A DNA stretch of 64,000 bases, taken from the NCBI RefSeq assembly GCF_000717055.1, contig NZ_JNXI01000037.1, forward strand, positions 70,500-134,499, read 5' to 3'. The notes beneath the pieces are model-generated. The model was not told where the DNA came from. It worked only from the letters and a program-made list of their open reading frames with translations, and searched no databases. Source of the stretch: Streptomyces iakyrus. GTDB taxonomy: Bacteria; Actinomycetota; Actinomycetes; Streptomycetales; Streptomycetaceae. The position numbers and the translations under genes are program-made. Positions 36,813-45,546 of this stretch are shown one piece after another. Positions within the stretch are counted from its first letter, which is position 1, and each line of letters opens with the position of its first letter.

Positions 36813-38237
36813 TCACTTCCGTGCCCGGGCCCGTGCCCCGGCCAGCCGGTCCAGGTGCTCCTCGTAGCCCCTGGTGTAGAACGCGGCCCGCTCCGGGTCC
36901 GGCTCGACGACCGCCGTCGGTCGCGTCCACTCCTCCGCGTCCAGCGGCACCCCGTACCGCTCGGCCGCCGCCAGGACCGCGCCCCGCGCGCCCACCTCGC
37001 CCTCCACGACCCGCAACGGCCGCCCGAGCACATCGGCCAGCAGCCGCATCCAGGCGGAGCTGCGGGTGCCGCCGCCGCACACGGCCAGGCTCCCGGTGAG
37101 GCCCGCCGCCGCCAGGCAGTGCCGGGCCGCGTACCCGATGCCCTCGCAGGTGGCGCGGACCAGATCACCCCGGCCCGACTCCAGGGACACGCCCGTGAGT
37201 TCGGCGCGCAGGCGCGGTTCGACGAAGGGGGCGCGTTCACCGGAGGGCGCGAAGTACGGCAGCACCCGGACGCCGTTCGCGCCCGGCGGCGTCCCGGCCA
37301 GCAGGCCGTCCACCTCGTCGTGCCGCACGCCCGTCGTCGACAGCACCCAGTCCAGCGCTGCCGTGCCGACCATGGCGGGCATGGCGCGCAGCCAGTGCCC
37401 GGGCCGGTCCGTGGAGATGTACAGGCCGGCCGGTTCGCCGGTCAGGTCGAGCTCGGTGGTGGCGACCAGACTGGCCAGACAGGTGCCGACGATCAGCAGA
37501 CCGTCCCCCGGGGACGTCACCCCGGCGCCCAGCGCGCAGGCCGGCAGGTCGTAGGGCCCGTTCGCGATCCGGGTCCCGGGCGGCAGGCCCTCGCCTCGCG
37601 CCCCGGCCGTCGCGACCGGGTCGCTGACCGGGGCGAGCAGCCCCCTGCGGTGCGCCAGCCCCAGCAGTTCGACGACCCGGTTGTCGTACGTCCGGGTCCG
37701 CGGGTCCAGGAACGGCATCGACGCGTCCGACACATCCGTCGTCGGGCCGGCGCCGGTCAGCCGCTGGAACACCATGTCCTTGCAGTACAGGGCGGCCTTC
37801 GCGGCATCCAGGGCCTTCGGTTCGTGACGTTCGAGCCACGCCAGCAGCGGGCCCGGGGAGCCCGGGAACATCGCGCCGCCGGTCCGCCGGAACACCGTCT
37901 CGAAGGTGCCGTCCGCCAGCCACCGGTCGACCAGTTGGTGCGCCCGCCCGTCCATCCAGGAGGCGGCCGGCCGCACCGGCCGCCCCTCGCCGTCGACCAG
38001 CCACACCCCGTCGCCCTGCCCCGTGAGCCCGGCCAGCTCGACGGGCTCCGCCACGGCGGAGGTCAGCGCTTCGAGCACCGCGACGACCTCCCCGTACACC
38101 TCCTCCATGTCCTGTTCGACCAGCCCGCCGTGCAGTTCCAGGCCCACCGGGCGTGACTCCACCGCCAGTTGGCGGCCCATGGCGTCGAAGGCCGCCGCCT
38201 TGACCATGGACGTGCCCACGTCGATCCCCACGTACAT
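36813..38237 (-). CDS. FGGY-family carbohydrate kinase (erythritol/xylulose kinase-like)
   Basis: A 474-residue FGGY sugar or polyol kinase. The ATP-binding phosphate loop is at the N-terminus (VGIDVGTSMVKAAAFD). The substrate-side Asp is in ASWMDGRAHQLV. The C-terminal ATPase core has LAVCGGGTRSSAWMRLLADV and GARGAVLAAA. Features such as GQGDGVWLVDGEGRPV and TDVSDASMP are closer to the EryA/LyxK subgroup than to glycerol kinase, so a C4 or C5 polyol or ketose is the likely substrate (inference). The ATG has GGGAGG upstream and is 18 bases after the dehydrogenase gene. Confidence 0.88.
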   Translation of the reverse strand: MYVGIDVGTSMVKAAAFDAMGRQLAVESRPVGLELHGGLVEQDMEEVYGEVVAVLEALTSAVAEPVELAGLTGQGDGVWLVDGEGRPVRPAASWMDGRAHQLVDRWLADGTFETVFRRTGGAMFPGSPGPLLAWLERHEPKALDAAKAALYCKDMVFQRLTGAGPTTDVSDASMPFLDPRTRTYDNRVVELLGLAHRRGLLAPVSDPVATAGARGEGLPPGTRIANGPYDLPACALGAGVTSPGDGLLIVGTCLASLVATTELDLTGEPAGLYISTDRPGHWLRAMPAMVGTAALDWVLSTTGVRHDEVDGLLAGTPPGANGVRVLPYFAPSGERAPFVEPRLRAELTGVSLESGRGDLVRATCEGIGYAARHCLAAAGLTGSLAVCGGGTRSSAWMRLLADVLGRPLRVVEGEVGARGAVLAAAERYGVPLDAEEWTRPTAVVEPDPERAAFYTRGYEEHLDRLAGARARARK

Positions 38238-38255
38238 GCGGCTTTCCTCCCGGTC

Positions 38256-39287
38256 TCAGGTCAGGCAGTGCGCGAGCGGCTCCCCGCGCACCCAGCGGCC
38301 CACCTCTTCGGCGGCGATCCGGGCGGCCTTCTCCGCGACCGCGCGCGACGCCCCGCCCAGGTGGGGGGTGAGGACCACGTGGTCGGCGAGTCCCAGCAGC
38401 CGGGACTGCGCCGGCAGCGGTTCGCGTTCGTAGGTGTCCAGCGCCGCCGCCGACACCCGGCCGCTCTCCAGCGCGTCGCACAGCGCGCCCTCGTCCACCA
38501 GCGGTCCCCGGGCCACGTTCACCACCACCGCGCCGGACGGCAGCAGCCCCAGCTCACGGGCGCCGATCAGCCCCCGCGTCTCGGGTGTGAGCCGGGCGTG
38601 CAGGGTGATCACCCGGGAGCGGCGCAGGAGGTCGTCGAGCGAGGTCACGCGCAGGCCGTGGATCTCGCCGTGCACATACGGGTCGTAGACCATCACCCGG
38701 GCCCCGAAGGCGCACAGCACGCGCGCGACCCGGCTGCCGACGGCCCCGTACCCGACCAGGCCGACAGGCAGGTCCTCCAGCTCCAGTCCGCTGCGCTCGT
38801 ACGTGTAGTACGTCGCCCCCTCCCAGCTGCCCCGCCCGGCGAGCGGTGCGTGGGCCTGGGGGATGCGGCGCAGGGCCGCCAGCATCATGCCGACGGTGAA
38901 CTCGGCGGTGGCAGCGGCGTTGCGGCCCGGCGCGAAGCACACCCGCACGTCACGGTTCTTCGCCGCGTCCAGGTTGACGTTGACCGGCCCGCCCCGGCAG
39001 ACCACGACCAGCCTCAGGTCCGGGCAGGCGGCGAGGACTTTCCCGGTGACCGGTCCCATCTGGGTGACCAGCACCTGCGCCCCGGCCAGCGCCTCGATCA
39101 GCTCGTCCTCGGCGTCACTGGCCTCCTGCACCTCGGCGACCGGCCCGAACGGCTCCAGCGGCCACCCGAGCCGCACTTCGCGGACGTCGGCCCGCTCCAC
39201 CTCGTGCTCCACCGCCCGCGTGATCAGGGACGGCAGGACGAAGTGGTCGCCGGCGGCCACGACACGCACGCTGTTTCCGTCAGTCAT
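38256..39287 (-). CDS. D-2-hydroxyacid dehydrogenase family protein
   Basis: A 343-residue NAD-dependent D-2-hydroxyacid dehydrogenase. The Rossmann motif is GLVGYGAVGSRVARVL near 175. The catalytic set is present: Arg in NVARGPLVDEG, Glu in DTYEREPLP and His in LTPHLGGAS. It would interconvert a 2-hydroxyacid (or phosphorylated sugar acid) and the 2-keto form. The start overlaps the upstream ATPase stop as ATGA. Its position between an ABC ATPase and an FGGY kinase suggests it oxidises an intermediate of the imported compound. The actual substrate is not known. Confidence 0.88.
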   Translation of the reverse strand: MTDGNSVRVVAAGDHFVLPSLITRAVEHEVERADVREVRLGWPLEPFGPVAEVQEASDAEDELIEALAGAQVLVTQMGPVTGKVLAACPDLRLVVVCRGGPVNVNLDAAKNRDVRVCFAPGRNAAATAEFTVGMMLAALRRIPQAHAPLAGRGSWEGATYYTYERSGLELEDLPVGLVGYGAVGSRVARVLCAFGARVMVYDPYVHGEIHGLRVTSLDDLLRRSRVITLHARLTPETRGLIGARELGLLPSGAVVVNVARGPLVDEGALCDALESGRVSAAALDTYEREPLPAQSRLLGLADHVVLTPHLGGASRAVAEKAARIAAEEVGRWVRGEPLAHCLT

Positions 39288-40372
39288 CGCAGGGCCTCCC
39301 CTGACTCGGCGTCGAAGACATGGGTGTGCTGCGGGTCGGCGGTCACCCGGACCCGGTCGTCGTGGGCGAGCCGCACCTCGGGGTCGGTGAGGACGACCAG
39401 ATGCCGTTCGACGCCGTCCAGGGCGAGGGTCGCCAGGCCCGACTCCAGGAGTGGTTCATGGGCGACGACCCGGGCGGGCAGGCCGTCTTCGGCGGTGAGC
39501 CGGACGTCCTCGGGGCGGATGCCGACCACCACCTCCCGCCCCCGGTCCACCGGCACGGGCAGGGCGACCCGCACCGTGTCGGAGAGGCGGGCGTGGCCGT
39601 CGCCGCCGGAGATGCCGGGCAGCAGGGTGATCGCGGGTTCACCGACGAAGTCCGCGACGAACACGTTGGCCGGGCTGTCGTAGATCTCGTAGGGGGTGCC
39701 GAGCTGCTGGATGACGCCGTCCTTCATCACGGCGATCCGGTCGGCGAGCGAGAGGGCCTCCTCCTGGTCGTGGGTGACCAGGATGGTGGTGTGGCCCAAG
39801 TCCTTCTGGATGCGTTTGAGTTCGCGGCGGGTGGAGTCACGCTGGGCCGCGTCCAGGTGGGAGAGCGGCTCGTCGAGGAGCAGGACGTCGGGTTCGCGGA
39901 TCAGGGCCCGGGCCAGGGAGACGCGCTGCTTCTGGCCGCTGGACAGGCCGGCCGGGCGGGCGTCGAGCAGGTCGGTCAGGCCCACCCGCTCGGCGATGTC
40001 CTTCACCTTGCGCTCGACGTCGCCCCTGGAACGGCGGGCGGCCCCCCGCCGGGCCTTCAGCCCGAACGCAAGGTTCTCCGCGACCGACAGCGGCGGATAC
40101 AGCGCGTAGTTCTCGAACGCCACCCCGATGTTCCGCTGCTGGGCGGGCCGTTCGACGACCGACGCCCCACCGACGAGGATGTCCCCGCCGGTGACGGACT
40201 CCAGACCGGCGATCATCCGTAAGGTGGTCGACTTGCCGCATCCGGACGGCCCGAGCAGCCCGAGCAGCTCCCCGGACCGCAACGTCAGATCGATTCCGCG
40301 GACGGCCTCCACCCCTGGCCGCCCCCGCGACCGATAGGTCTTCCGCAGCTCACGTAGCTCCAGTCCCGTCAT
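39284..40372 (-). CDS. ABC transporter ATPase, GlpS/GlpT-like, first of two
   Basis: A 362-residue CUT1-type ATPase. It has Walker A GPSGCGKST, the signature LSSGQ (in place of LSGGQ), Walker B VLLLDEP with LSHLDA, the switch His in LVTHDQEEAL, and a C-terminal TOBE/OB domain (VVVGIRPEDVRL). VAFENYALYPPLSV is typical of GlpS/GlpT-like subunits and unlike the common MsiK. The start has GAAGGG five bases upstream and overlaps the end of the DeoR gene by 23 bases. With the second ATPase at 41171-42262 it probably forms a heterodimer that drives the two permeases. Confidence 0.9.
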   Translation of the reverse strand: MTGLELRELRKTYRSRGRPGVEAVRGIDLTLRSGELLGLLGPSGCGKSTTLRMIAGLESVTGGDILVGGASVVERPAQQRNIGVAFENYALYPPLSVAENLAFGLKARRGAARRSRGDVERKVKDIAERVGLTDLLDARPAGLSSGQKQRVSLARALIREPDVLLLDEPLSHLDAAQRDSTRRELKRIQKDLGHTTILVTHDQEEALSLADRIAVMKDGVIQQLGTPYEIYDSPANVFVADFVGEPAITLLPGISGGDGHARLSDTVRVALPVPVDRGREVVVGIRPEDVRLTAEDGLPARVVAHEPLLESGLATLALDGVERHLVVLTDPEVRLAHDDRVRVTADPQHTHVFDAESGEALR

Positions 40373-41174
40373 GGCCGCCCTTCATCGCGCAAACCTCGTA
40401 ACGGACCTTGTGTTCGTCCAGATCCCGCAGTGCCTCCGGCGACGCCCCGTCGTCGACGAGGAGCGTGTCGAAGCGGGACAGCGGGACGACCCGGTGCAGG
40501 GCGACCCGGCCGAGCTTGGTGTGGTCGATCAGCAGGACGTTCCGTGCCGCCGCGTCGAGCATCGCCCGCTTCACCGACACGATGTGCTGCTCCTGGTGGT
40601 AGGCGTAACCCCCGTGCACGGCCGACGTCGACGCGAAGCACACGTCCACCCGCAGCTGCTCGACCGCCTCCACGCACGACACCCCGAGGAACGAGGAGTG
40701 CAGCGGGTCGTAGTCGCCGCCGAGCGCCATCAGGTGGATGCCCCGCTGGCCGGACAGCAGGTTGATCGCCTCCAGGAAGTTGGTGACGACCGTCAGCGGT
40801 GTGATCTCGGCCGTGCGCAGCCGCCTGGCTATCTCCAGTGTGGACGTCGAGTCGTCCAGCAGGATCGCCATCCCGGGCTCCACCCACCGCAGCGCGTGCT
40901 CGGCGACGGCGGCCTTCTCGGCGCGCATGGTCTTCAGCCGGTACTGCACGTTCGACTCGAAGACCCCGGACGGCTGCGCGGTCACCCCGCCGCGGAACTT
41001 CCGTACGATGCCCTGCCGTTCGAGCTCGTCGAGGTCACGGTGGATGGTCATCAGGCTCACCCCGAACCGCTCGGCGAGCTCCGCCGCCGTCGCCGAGCCG
41101 TCGGCCAGCACCTGCTCGGCCATGGCCGCCTGCCGTGCCGCGGGCCCCTGCTGTCCACCACTGCTGTTGCTCAT
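40350..41174 (-). CDS. DeoR/GlpR-family transcriptional regulator
   Basis: A 274-residue DeoR-type repressor. The N-terminal helix-turn-helix (about residues 18-70: SATAAELAERFGVSLMTIHR, LERQGIVRKFRGG) precedes a DeoRC sensor domain (AILLDDSTSTLEIARRL, VVTNFLEAINLL, DVCFASTSAVHGG, LLIDHTKLGRVAL). DeoRC domains sense sugar or polyol phosphates. It is encoded inside the transport operon, overlapping the upstream ATPase gene by ATGA, and probably controls the operon and the divergent kinase gene through the palindromic region at 45413-45439 (inference). Confidence 0.9.
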   Translation of the reverse strand: MSNSSGGQQGPAARQAAMAEQVLADGSATAAELAERFGVSLMTIHRDLDELERQGIVRKFRGGVTAQPSGVFESNVQYRLKTMRAEKAAVAEHALRWVEPGMAILLDDSTSTLEIARRLRTAEITPLTVVTNFLEAINLLSGQRGIHLMALGGDYDPLHSSFLGVSCVEAVEQLRVDVCFASTSAVHGGYAYHQEQHIVSVKRAMLDAAARNVLLIDHTKLGRVALHRVVPLSRFDTLLVDDGASPEALRDLDEHKVRYEVCAMKGGHDGTGAT

Positions 41175-42262
41175 GACTGCGTCTCTATCCGTCGTCCCGG
41201 TCGCTCCGGCCGGTCGGCCTCGAACAGCAGCAGGTTCTCAGGCCGGACGACGAGCCGTACCGGATCGTCCGGACGAAGGCGCGCCGCGTCCGCCCGCGGG
41301 GCCACCAGCGACACCCGCTGCTCCCCGGTCCCGAGCCGGACGGTGACCTCCACGGACCGGCCGAGCACTTCCGTGACGTACACGGCCCCGGTCAGCCCGT
41401 GGCCCTCGTCTGCGTGCAGGGCGATGTCCCGGGGACGCAGGCCCACCAGTACCTCCGTGCCCGGTGCGGCCTGCGCCCGGACCGGCAGTTCCACACCGCC
41501 GTCCGCGCGCACGCCGCTCTCCGTCACCACGCCCGGCAGCAGATTGATCCGGGGCCGGCCGAAGGCCCGCGCGACCTCCGTGTCGTACGGCTCGTACCAG
41601 ATCTCCTCCCGCGTGCCCGTCTGCACGATCCGGCCCTGACGGATGACCCCGATCCGGTCGCCGAGCGCCAGTGCCTCGACCGAGTCGTGGGTGACGTAGA
41701 GGGTGGTGGTGTGCTGCACGGCCCCGATCGCCTTCAGTTCCGCCCGCATCTGCTGGCGGAGCTTGGCGTCGAGGTGGGAGAGCGGCTCGTCCAGCAGGAA
41801 GGCCCGGGCGGGACGGACCAGGACCCGGCCGAGGGCGACGCGCTGTCGCTGGCCGTTGGACAGCTGACCGACGGGCCGGTCCAGCAGCCCGGAGATGCCG
41901 AGCAGTTCGGCGATCGCGCCGATCCGCTGCCGGGCCTCGGCGGCGGGCAGCCGGTGCCGGGGCGAGCGCAGCGGCGAGGCCAGGTTGTCGTAGGCCGAGC
42001 GGTGCGGATAGAGGGCGTAGCTCTCGAAGCACATCGCCACACCCCGGTCGTACGGCTCGACCCCCCGCATGTCCTCGCCGTCGAGCACGACCGTGCCGGA
42101 GTCGGGCTGTTCGAGCCCGGCGACGGTTTTCAAAGTCGTGGTCTTCCCCGCGCCCGACGGGCCGAGCAGGCAGAAGAACTCGCCCTCCCGCACCTCCAGT
42201 TCGAGCTCGTCGAGCGCGACGGTCTTCCCGTACGCCTTCCGGATCCCGCTGAGCCTGATCAC
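41171..42262 (-). CDS. ABC transporter ATPase, second of two
   Basis: A 363-residue CUT1-type ATPase. Walker A is GPSGAGKTT, the signature LSNGQ, Walker B AFLLDEP with LSHLDA, the switch His in YVTHDSVEAL. The C-terminal regulatory OB domain includes VLVGLRPRDIAL. MCFESYALYPHRSAYDN again matches the GlpS/GlpT-like subgroup. The GTG at 42262 is chosen because it overlaps the permease stop as GTGA. It is only distantly similar to the other ATPase gene in the operon, so the pair is not a recent duplication. Confidence 0.9.
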   Translation of the reverse strand: MIRLSGIRKAYGKTVALDELELEVREGEFFCLLGPSGAGKTTTLKTVAGLEQPDSGTVVLDGEDMRGVEPYDRGVAMCFESYALYPHRSAYDNLASPLRSPRHRLPAAEARQRIGAIAELLGISGLLDRPVGQLSNGQRQRVALGRVLVRPARAFLLDEPLSHLDAKLRQQMRAELKAIGAVQHTTTLYVTHDSVEALALGDRIGVIRQGRIVQTGTREEIWYEPYDTEVARAFGRPRINLLPGVVTESGVRADGGVELPVRAQAAPGTEVLVGLRPRDIALHADEGHGLTGAVYVTEVLGRSVEVTVRLGTGEQRVSLVAPRADAARLRPDDPVRLVVRPENLLLFEADRPERPGRRIETQS

Positions 42263-43083
42263 GACTTCACCGCCCCGAACGACAGGCCCCGCACCAGGTA
42301 CCGCTGGATCGTCAGCGCCAGCAGCAGTGGCGGTACGACGGACACCAGCGCTGCGGCGGCCGTGAGGTTGTACTTGGGCCGGTCCCCGCCGAGGAACGAC
42401 AGCGCGCCCACGGTCACCGTCTGGGCCTCGTTGGAGGTGAGGATCAGCGGGAAGACGAAGTTGTTCCAGGCGAAGATGAACGCCAGCAGCGACACGGCCG
42501 CGATGCCCGGCTTGACCAGCGGGAGCGCCACCTTGAAGAACGCCTGCTTGCGGGTGTAGCCGTCGAGCAGGGCGGCCTGCTCCAGCTCGGGTGTGAGGTC
42601 GGCGAAGTAGGACCGCATGATCCACACGATGAGCGGCAGGGTGACGAGTTGCAGCACCCACACCATGCCGACGTACGTGTCGAACAGACCGAGCTTCTGG
42701 TAGAGCACGAACAGCGGGATGATCACGGTCAGTTCGGGTGCGAAGCGGAACGACAGCAGCGTGAACATCAGGTTCTCGGAGCCCTTGAACCGCCAGCCGG
42801 CCGAGGCGTAGGCGGCCGGCAGCCCCACCACCAGCGACAGCACGACCGCCCCGACCGACACCACCAGGCTGTTGACGAAGAACCGTACGAACGGGATGCC
42901 CTCGCTGTCGCCGAGGACCGTCCGGTAGCCGTCGAGGGTGGGGGAGAAGGAGAAGTACGTGGAGAAGAGCTGGTCGGCCGGCTTCAGCGACAGGATCACC
43001 ATCCAGGCGATCGGGAACAGCGCGAAGACGAAGTAGAGGATCAGGGCGGTGTCGCACAGCCACCCCACCAGGCGTTTCCTCAT
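42259..43083 (-). CDS. CUT1 ABC transporter permease (MalG-like)
   Basis: A 274-residue inner-membrane permease with about six hydrophobic segments (ALILYFVFALFPIAWMVIL, NSLVVSVGAVVLSLVVGLP, SLLAFIFAWNNFVFPLIL). The cytosolic EAA loop that contacts the ATPase reads EQAALLDGYTRKQAFFKVAL. ATG at 43083 overlaps the other permease stop as ATGA. It pairs with the permease at 43080-43964. Confidence 0.92.
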   Translation of the reverse strand: MRKRLVGWLCDTALILYFVFALFPIAWMVILSLKPADQLFSTYFSFSPTLDGYRTVLGDSEGIPFVRFFVNSLVVSVGAVVLSLVVGLPAAYASAGWRFKGSENLMFTLLSFRFAPELTVIIPLFVLYQKLGLFDTYVGMVWVLQLVTLPLIVWIMRSYFADLTPELEQAALLDGYTRKQAFFKVALPLVKPGIAAVSLLAFIFAWNNFVFPLILTSNEAQTVTVGALSFLGGDRPKYNLTAAAALVSVVPPLLLALTIQRYLVRGLSFGAVKS

Positions 43084-43964
43084 GTGGTCACCTCCGCGGC
43101 CTTCCGCTGGATCTTCCCCAGGTGCTTCACCAGCACCATCGCGGCCAGGTAGACCACGGCCCACAGCACGATCGTGTAGCTGATCCCGAAGGAGTACCTC
43201 TGGAAGCGGATGGCTTCGAGGTACGCCCGGATCTGGAGCACCACCGTCGAGTCGCCCGGCCCGCCCTCGGTGAGGGCGTAGATGATGTCGAACACCTTCA
43301 GCGAGTCCATGAACCGGAAGATCACCGCGACCAGCACATAGGGCCACAGCATCGGCAGCGTCAGGCGCCGGAAGGTGTACCACCACCCCGCGCCGTCCAC
43401 GGCCGCCGCCTCGAACGGGGAGGTGGGCAGCGACCGCAGACCGGCGAGGGCGAGGATCGCCACGAACGGGGTATAGACCCAGACGTCCACGGCGATCGAC
43501 GACAGCAGCGCGCCCGTCGGGGTGTCGGTCCACTGCACACCGCCCAGGCCGAAGGGCCTCAGCAGGTGGTTGACCACCCCGACCGACGGCTGGAGCATCA
43601 GCTTCCAGATGATCGCCGCGATCACCGGGGCGATCATCAGCGGCAGGATCAGGATCTTCTCCAGCACCCGGCCCAGCAGGGACGAGCGGTGCAGCAGCAG
43701 GGCGACGGCCACGCCGAGCACCGTCTCGGTGAGCGCCGCCCCGACCGCGTACAGCACCGTCACCCACGCCGAGTTCCAGAACGCCTCCTGGGTGAAAACG
43801 GCTCTGTAGTTCTCGAACCGCACCATGTCCGGCTGCGGTTTGCTCGCCGAGAAATCGAACAGCGTGTAGTACAGGCCGAGCCCGAACGGGTAGAGGATCC
43901 CGCAGGTCAGCAGCAGTGCCGGGACGATCAGGAGGTACGGGCGCAGGGTGAGCCGCCACCCCAT
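43080..43964 (-). CDS. CUT1 ABC transporter permease (MalF-like)
   Basis: A 294-residue permease with about six hydrophobic segments (LLIVPALLLTCGILYPFGL, ILILPLMIAPVIAAIIW, YTIVLWAVVYLAAMVLV). The EAA loop reads EAAAVDGAGWWYTFRRLTLP. TEGGPGDST is a typical MalF-family loop. It starts four bases after the binding-protein gene and overlaps the next permease by ATGA. The substrate is unknown. Confidence 0.92.
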   Translation of the reverse strand: MGWRLTLRPYLLIVPALLLTCGILYPFGLGLYYTLFDFSASKPQPDMVRFENYRAVFTQEAFWNSAWVTVLYAVGAALTETVLGVAVALLLHRSSLLGRVLEKILILPLMIAPVIAAIIWKLMLQPSVGVVNHLLRPFGLGGVQWTDTPTGALLSSIAVDVWVYTPFVAILALAGLRSLPTSPFEAAAVDGAGWWYTFRRLTLPMLWPYVLVAVIFRFMDSLKVFDIIYALTEGGPGDSTVVLQIRAYLEAIRFQRYSFGISYTIVLWAVVYLAAMVLVKHLGKIQRKAAEVTT

Positions 43965-43968
43965 CGCT

Positions 43969-45390
43969 CTAGCCCACCTTGCCGGCGAGGTCGTCCGCCA
44001 GCCCGTCCAGCACCGACTTCGCGCCCTTGCCGCCGTAGATCTCCTGGAGGGCCGAGGCCCAGCTGGTCGTCGCGTCGAAGAACTGGGCCTGCGGGGTGAA
44101 CTGGATCTTCGTCTGGTCGACGACCGCCTCGAAGGTCTCCAGGAAGCCCGGCAGGTGCCGCATCTTGTCCTTGTACGCGGCGTCGTCGGCGACGGACTTG
44201 CGCACCGGGTCGATGTGGTTGTGCGTGATCGCGCTCTTGCGCAGGTGCTCCTTGCCGGTGGCCCACTGGAGGAACAGCCAACTGGCGCTCTTCTTCTTGC
44301 TCTTGGCGTTCATGCCGAGCGACCAGATCCACATGTTGGTGGCGAGCGACCCGTCCGGCCCCTTCGGCCCCGGGTGGAAGGCGATCTTCCCGGAGGCGGG
44401 ACTGGCGCCCTTCACCGCCTGGAAGTAGGCGGCCGTGTCGGCGTCGAACAGCATCCCGGCCTTCTTCGCGCCCAGGTCGCTGGAGCACTGGTACCAGGTG
44501 TACGACGTCCACGACGGCGGTCCGCCCCGCTTGACCATCCGGGCCCAGTCCTCCGTGAAGGCCACGGCCTCGGGGCTGTTCATGGCCGGGGTGAGCTTCC
44601 CGCCGTCGACCGTGAAGTCCTTCAGCCCGTTGCGGGCGTACATCGTCATGAAGCCCGGGTGGATGGTGGCCCAGCTCCGGGAACCGCGCACGGCGATCCC
44701 GTACATGCCGTCGAAGCCCGCGCCCGGCGCCTTGCGCTTGATGGTCCCGGCGAGCTCGGTCAGTTCGTCGAAGGACTCGGCCGGTTTCAGGCCGAGTTTG
44801 CCGAACACCTCGGTGTTGTAGGCGACGACGTTGGTCTCCCACCCCCAGGGCAGCGCGTACTGCCCGCCCTGCCCGAGCGGCGCGCCCGCCTTCAGCGACC
44901 ACTGGTCGGCCTGGAGCAGGTTGGGGAAGAAGTCGGCCTGGTCCCATTCGGCGCCCGTGGCCGCGGAGTTGCGCATCCAGGGCCCGAGGTCCTCCAGCCA
45001 GCCCGGCGGCCCGTACTGCCACACCATGTAGGCGCCGAGCATGAAGACGTCGTAGGAGGCCCGCCCGCTGGACAGGTCCACGGTGAGTTTGTCGAAGTAG
45101 TTGTCCTCGGGGAAGACGTCGTACTCGACCTCGATACCGGTCTTCGCGGTGAACGACTTCAGGTCGGCGATGAGCGCGTCCGTGTACGGGTGCTTGTTGA
45201 GCAGGGCCTTGACGGTGGTGCCCTTCTCCCGCTTCCAGTCGAAGGAACCGGTGACGTCGTCCGCGGCGGAGCCGTCGCTCTTGTCATCGTTGCCGCCGAA
45301 GCCGGCGCCGCAGGCCGTGAGCAACGGGGCGGCCGCCGCCCCGGCGGCGAGGGCGAGGAAGCGCCGGCGGTCGTGCACGTGCGTGTCCAT
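43969..45390 (-). CDS. Sugar or polyol-binding lipoprotein of the two-ATPase ABC transporter
   Basis: A 473-residue family 1 solute-binding protein. The N-terminus has DRRRFLALAAGAAAAP then LLTACG, so both a twin-arginine pattern and a lipobox Cys are present, giving Tat export followed by lipid anchoring. The mature protein carries LPWGWETNVVAYNTEVFGKLG and FDGMYGIAVRGSRSW, which resemble polyol- and sugar-alcohol-binding members. The ATG at 45390 has GGAGG five bases upstream. It is the first gene of a nine-gene operon. Confidence 0.92.
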   Translation of the reverse strand: MDTHVHDRRRFLALAAGAAAAPLLTACGAGFGGNDDKSDGSAADDVTGSFDWKREKGTTVKALLNKHPYTDALIADLKSFTAKTGIEVEYDVFPEDNYFDKLTVDLSSGRASYDVFMLGAYMVWQYGPPGWLEDLGPWMRNSAATGAEWDQADFFPNLLQADQWSLKAGAPLGQGGQYALPWGWETNVVAYNTEVFGKLGLKPAESFDELTELAGTIKRKAPGAGFDGMYGIAVRGSRSWATIHPGFMTMYARNGLKDFTVDGGKLTPAMNSPEAVAFTEDWARMVKRGGPPSWTSYTWYQCSSDLGAKKAGMLFDADTAAYFQAVKGASPASGKIAFHPGPKGPDGSLATNMWIWSLGMNAKSKKKSASWLFLQWATGKEHLRKSAITHNHIDPVRKSVADDAAYKDKMRHLPGFLETFEAVVDQTKIQFTPQAQFFDATTSWASALQEIYGGKGAKSVLDGLADDLAGKVG

Positions 45391-45412
45391 CCGTACCTCC
45401 GCGTGGAGCCTG

Positions 45413-45439
45413 GTTAACACGTCGAGTCGACTCGTTAAC
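45413..45439. promoter_or_regulatory. Candidate operator between the transport operon and divergent kinase gene
   Basis: Two GTTAAC hexamers (45413-45418 and 45434-45439) flank a 12-base palindrome CGAGTCGACTCG at 45423-45434. The site is 23 bases from the binding-protein start and about 110 bases from the kinase start, well placed to control both. The DeoR regulator in the operon is the obvious candidate binder (inference). Confidence 0.55.
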
Positions 45440-45546
45440 AGAGGGTGGAACGGCTGAAGTTGGGCGTCAATCCCTCGCGCACGGGAAAATATCGGGGCAC
45501 AGTGAGAAGTTCACAGATCCGGCTGCGACGGCGTGGGAGGTTCCGG

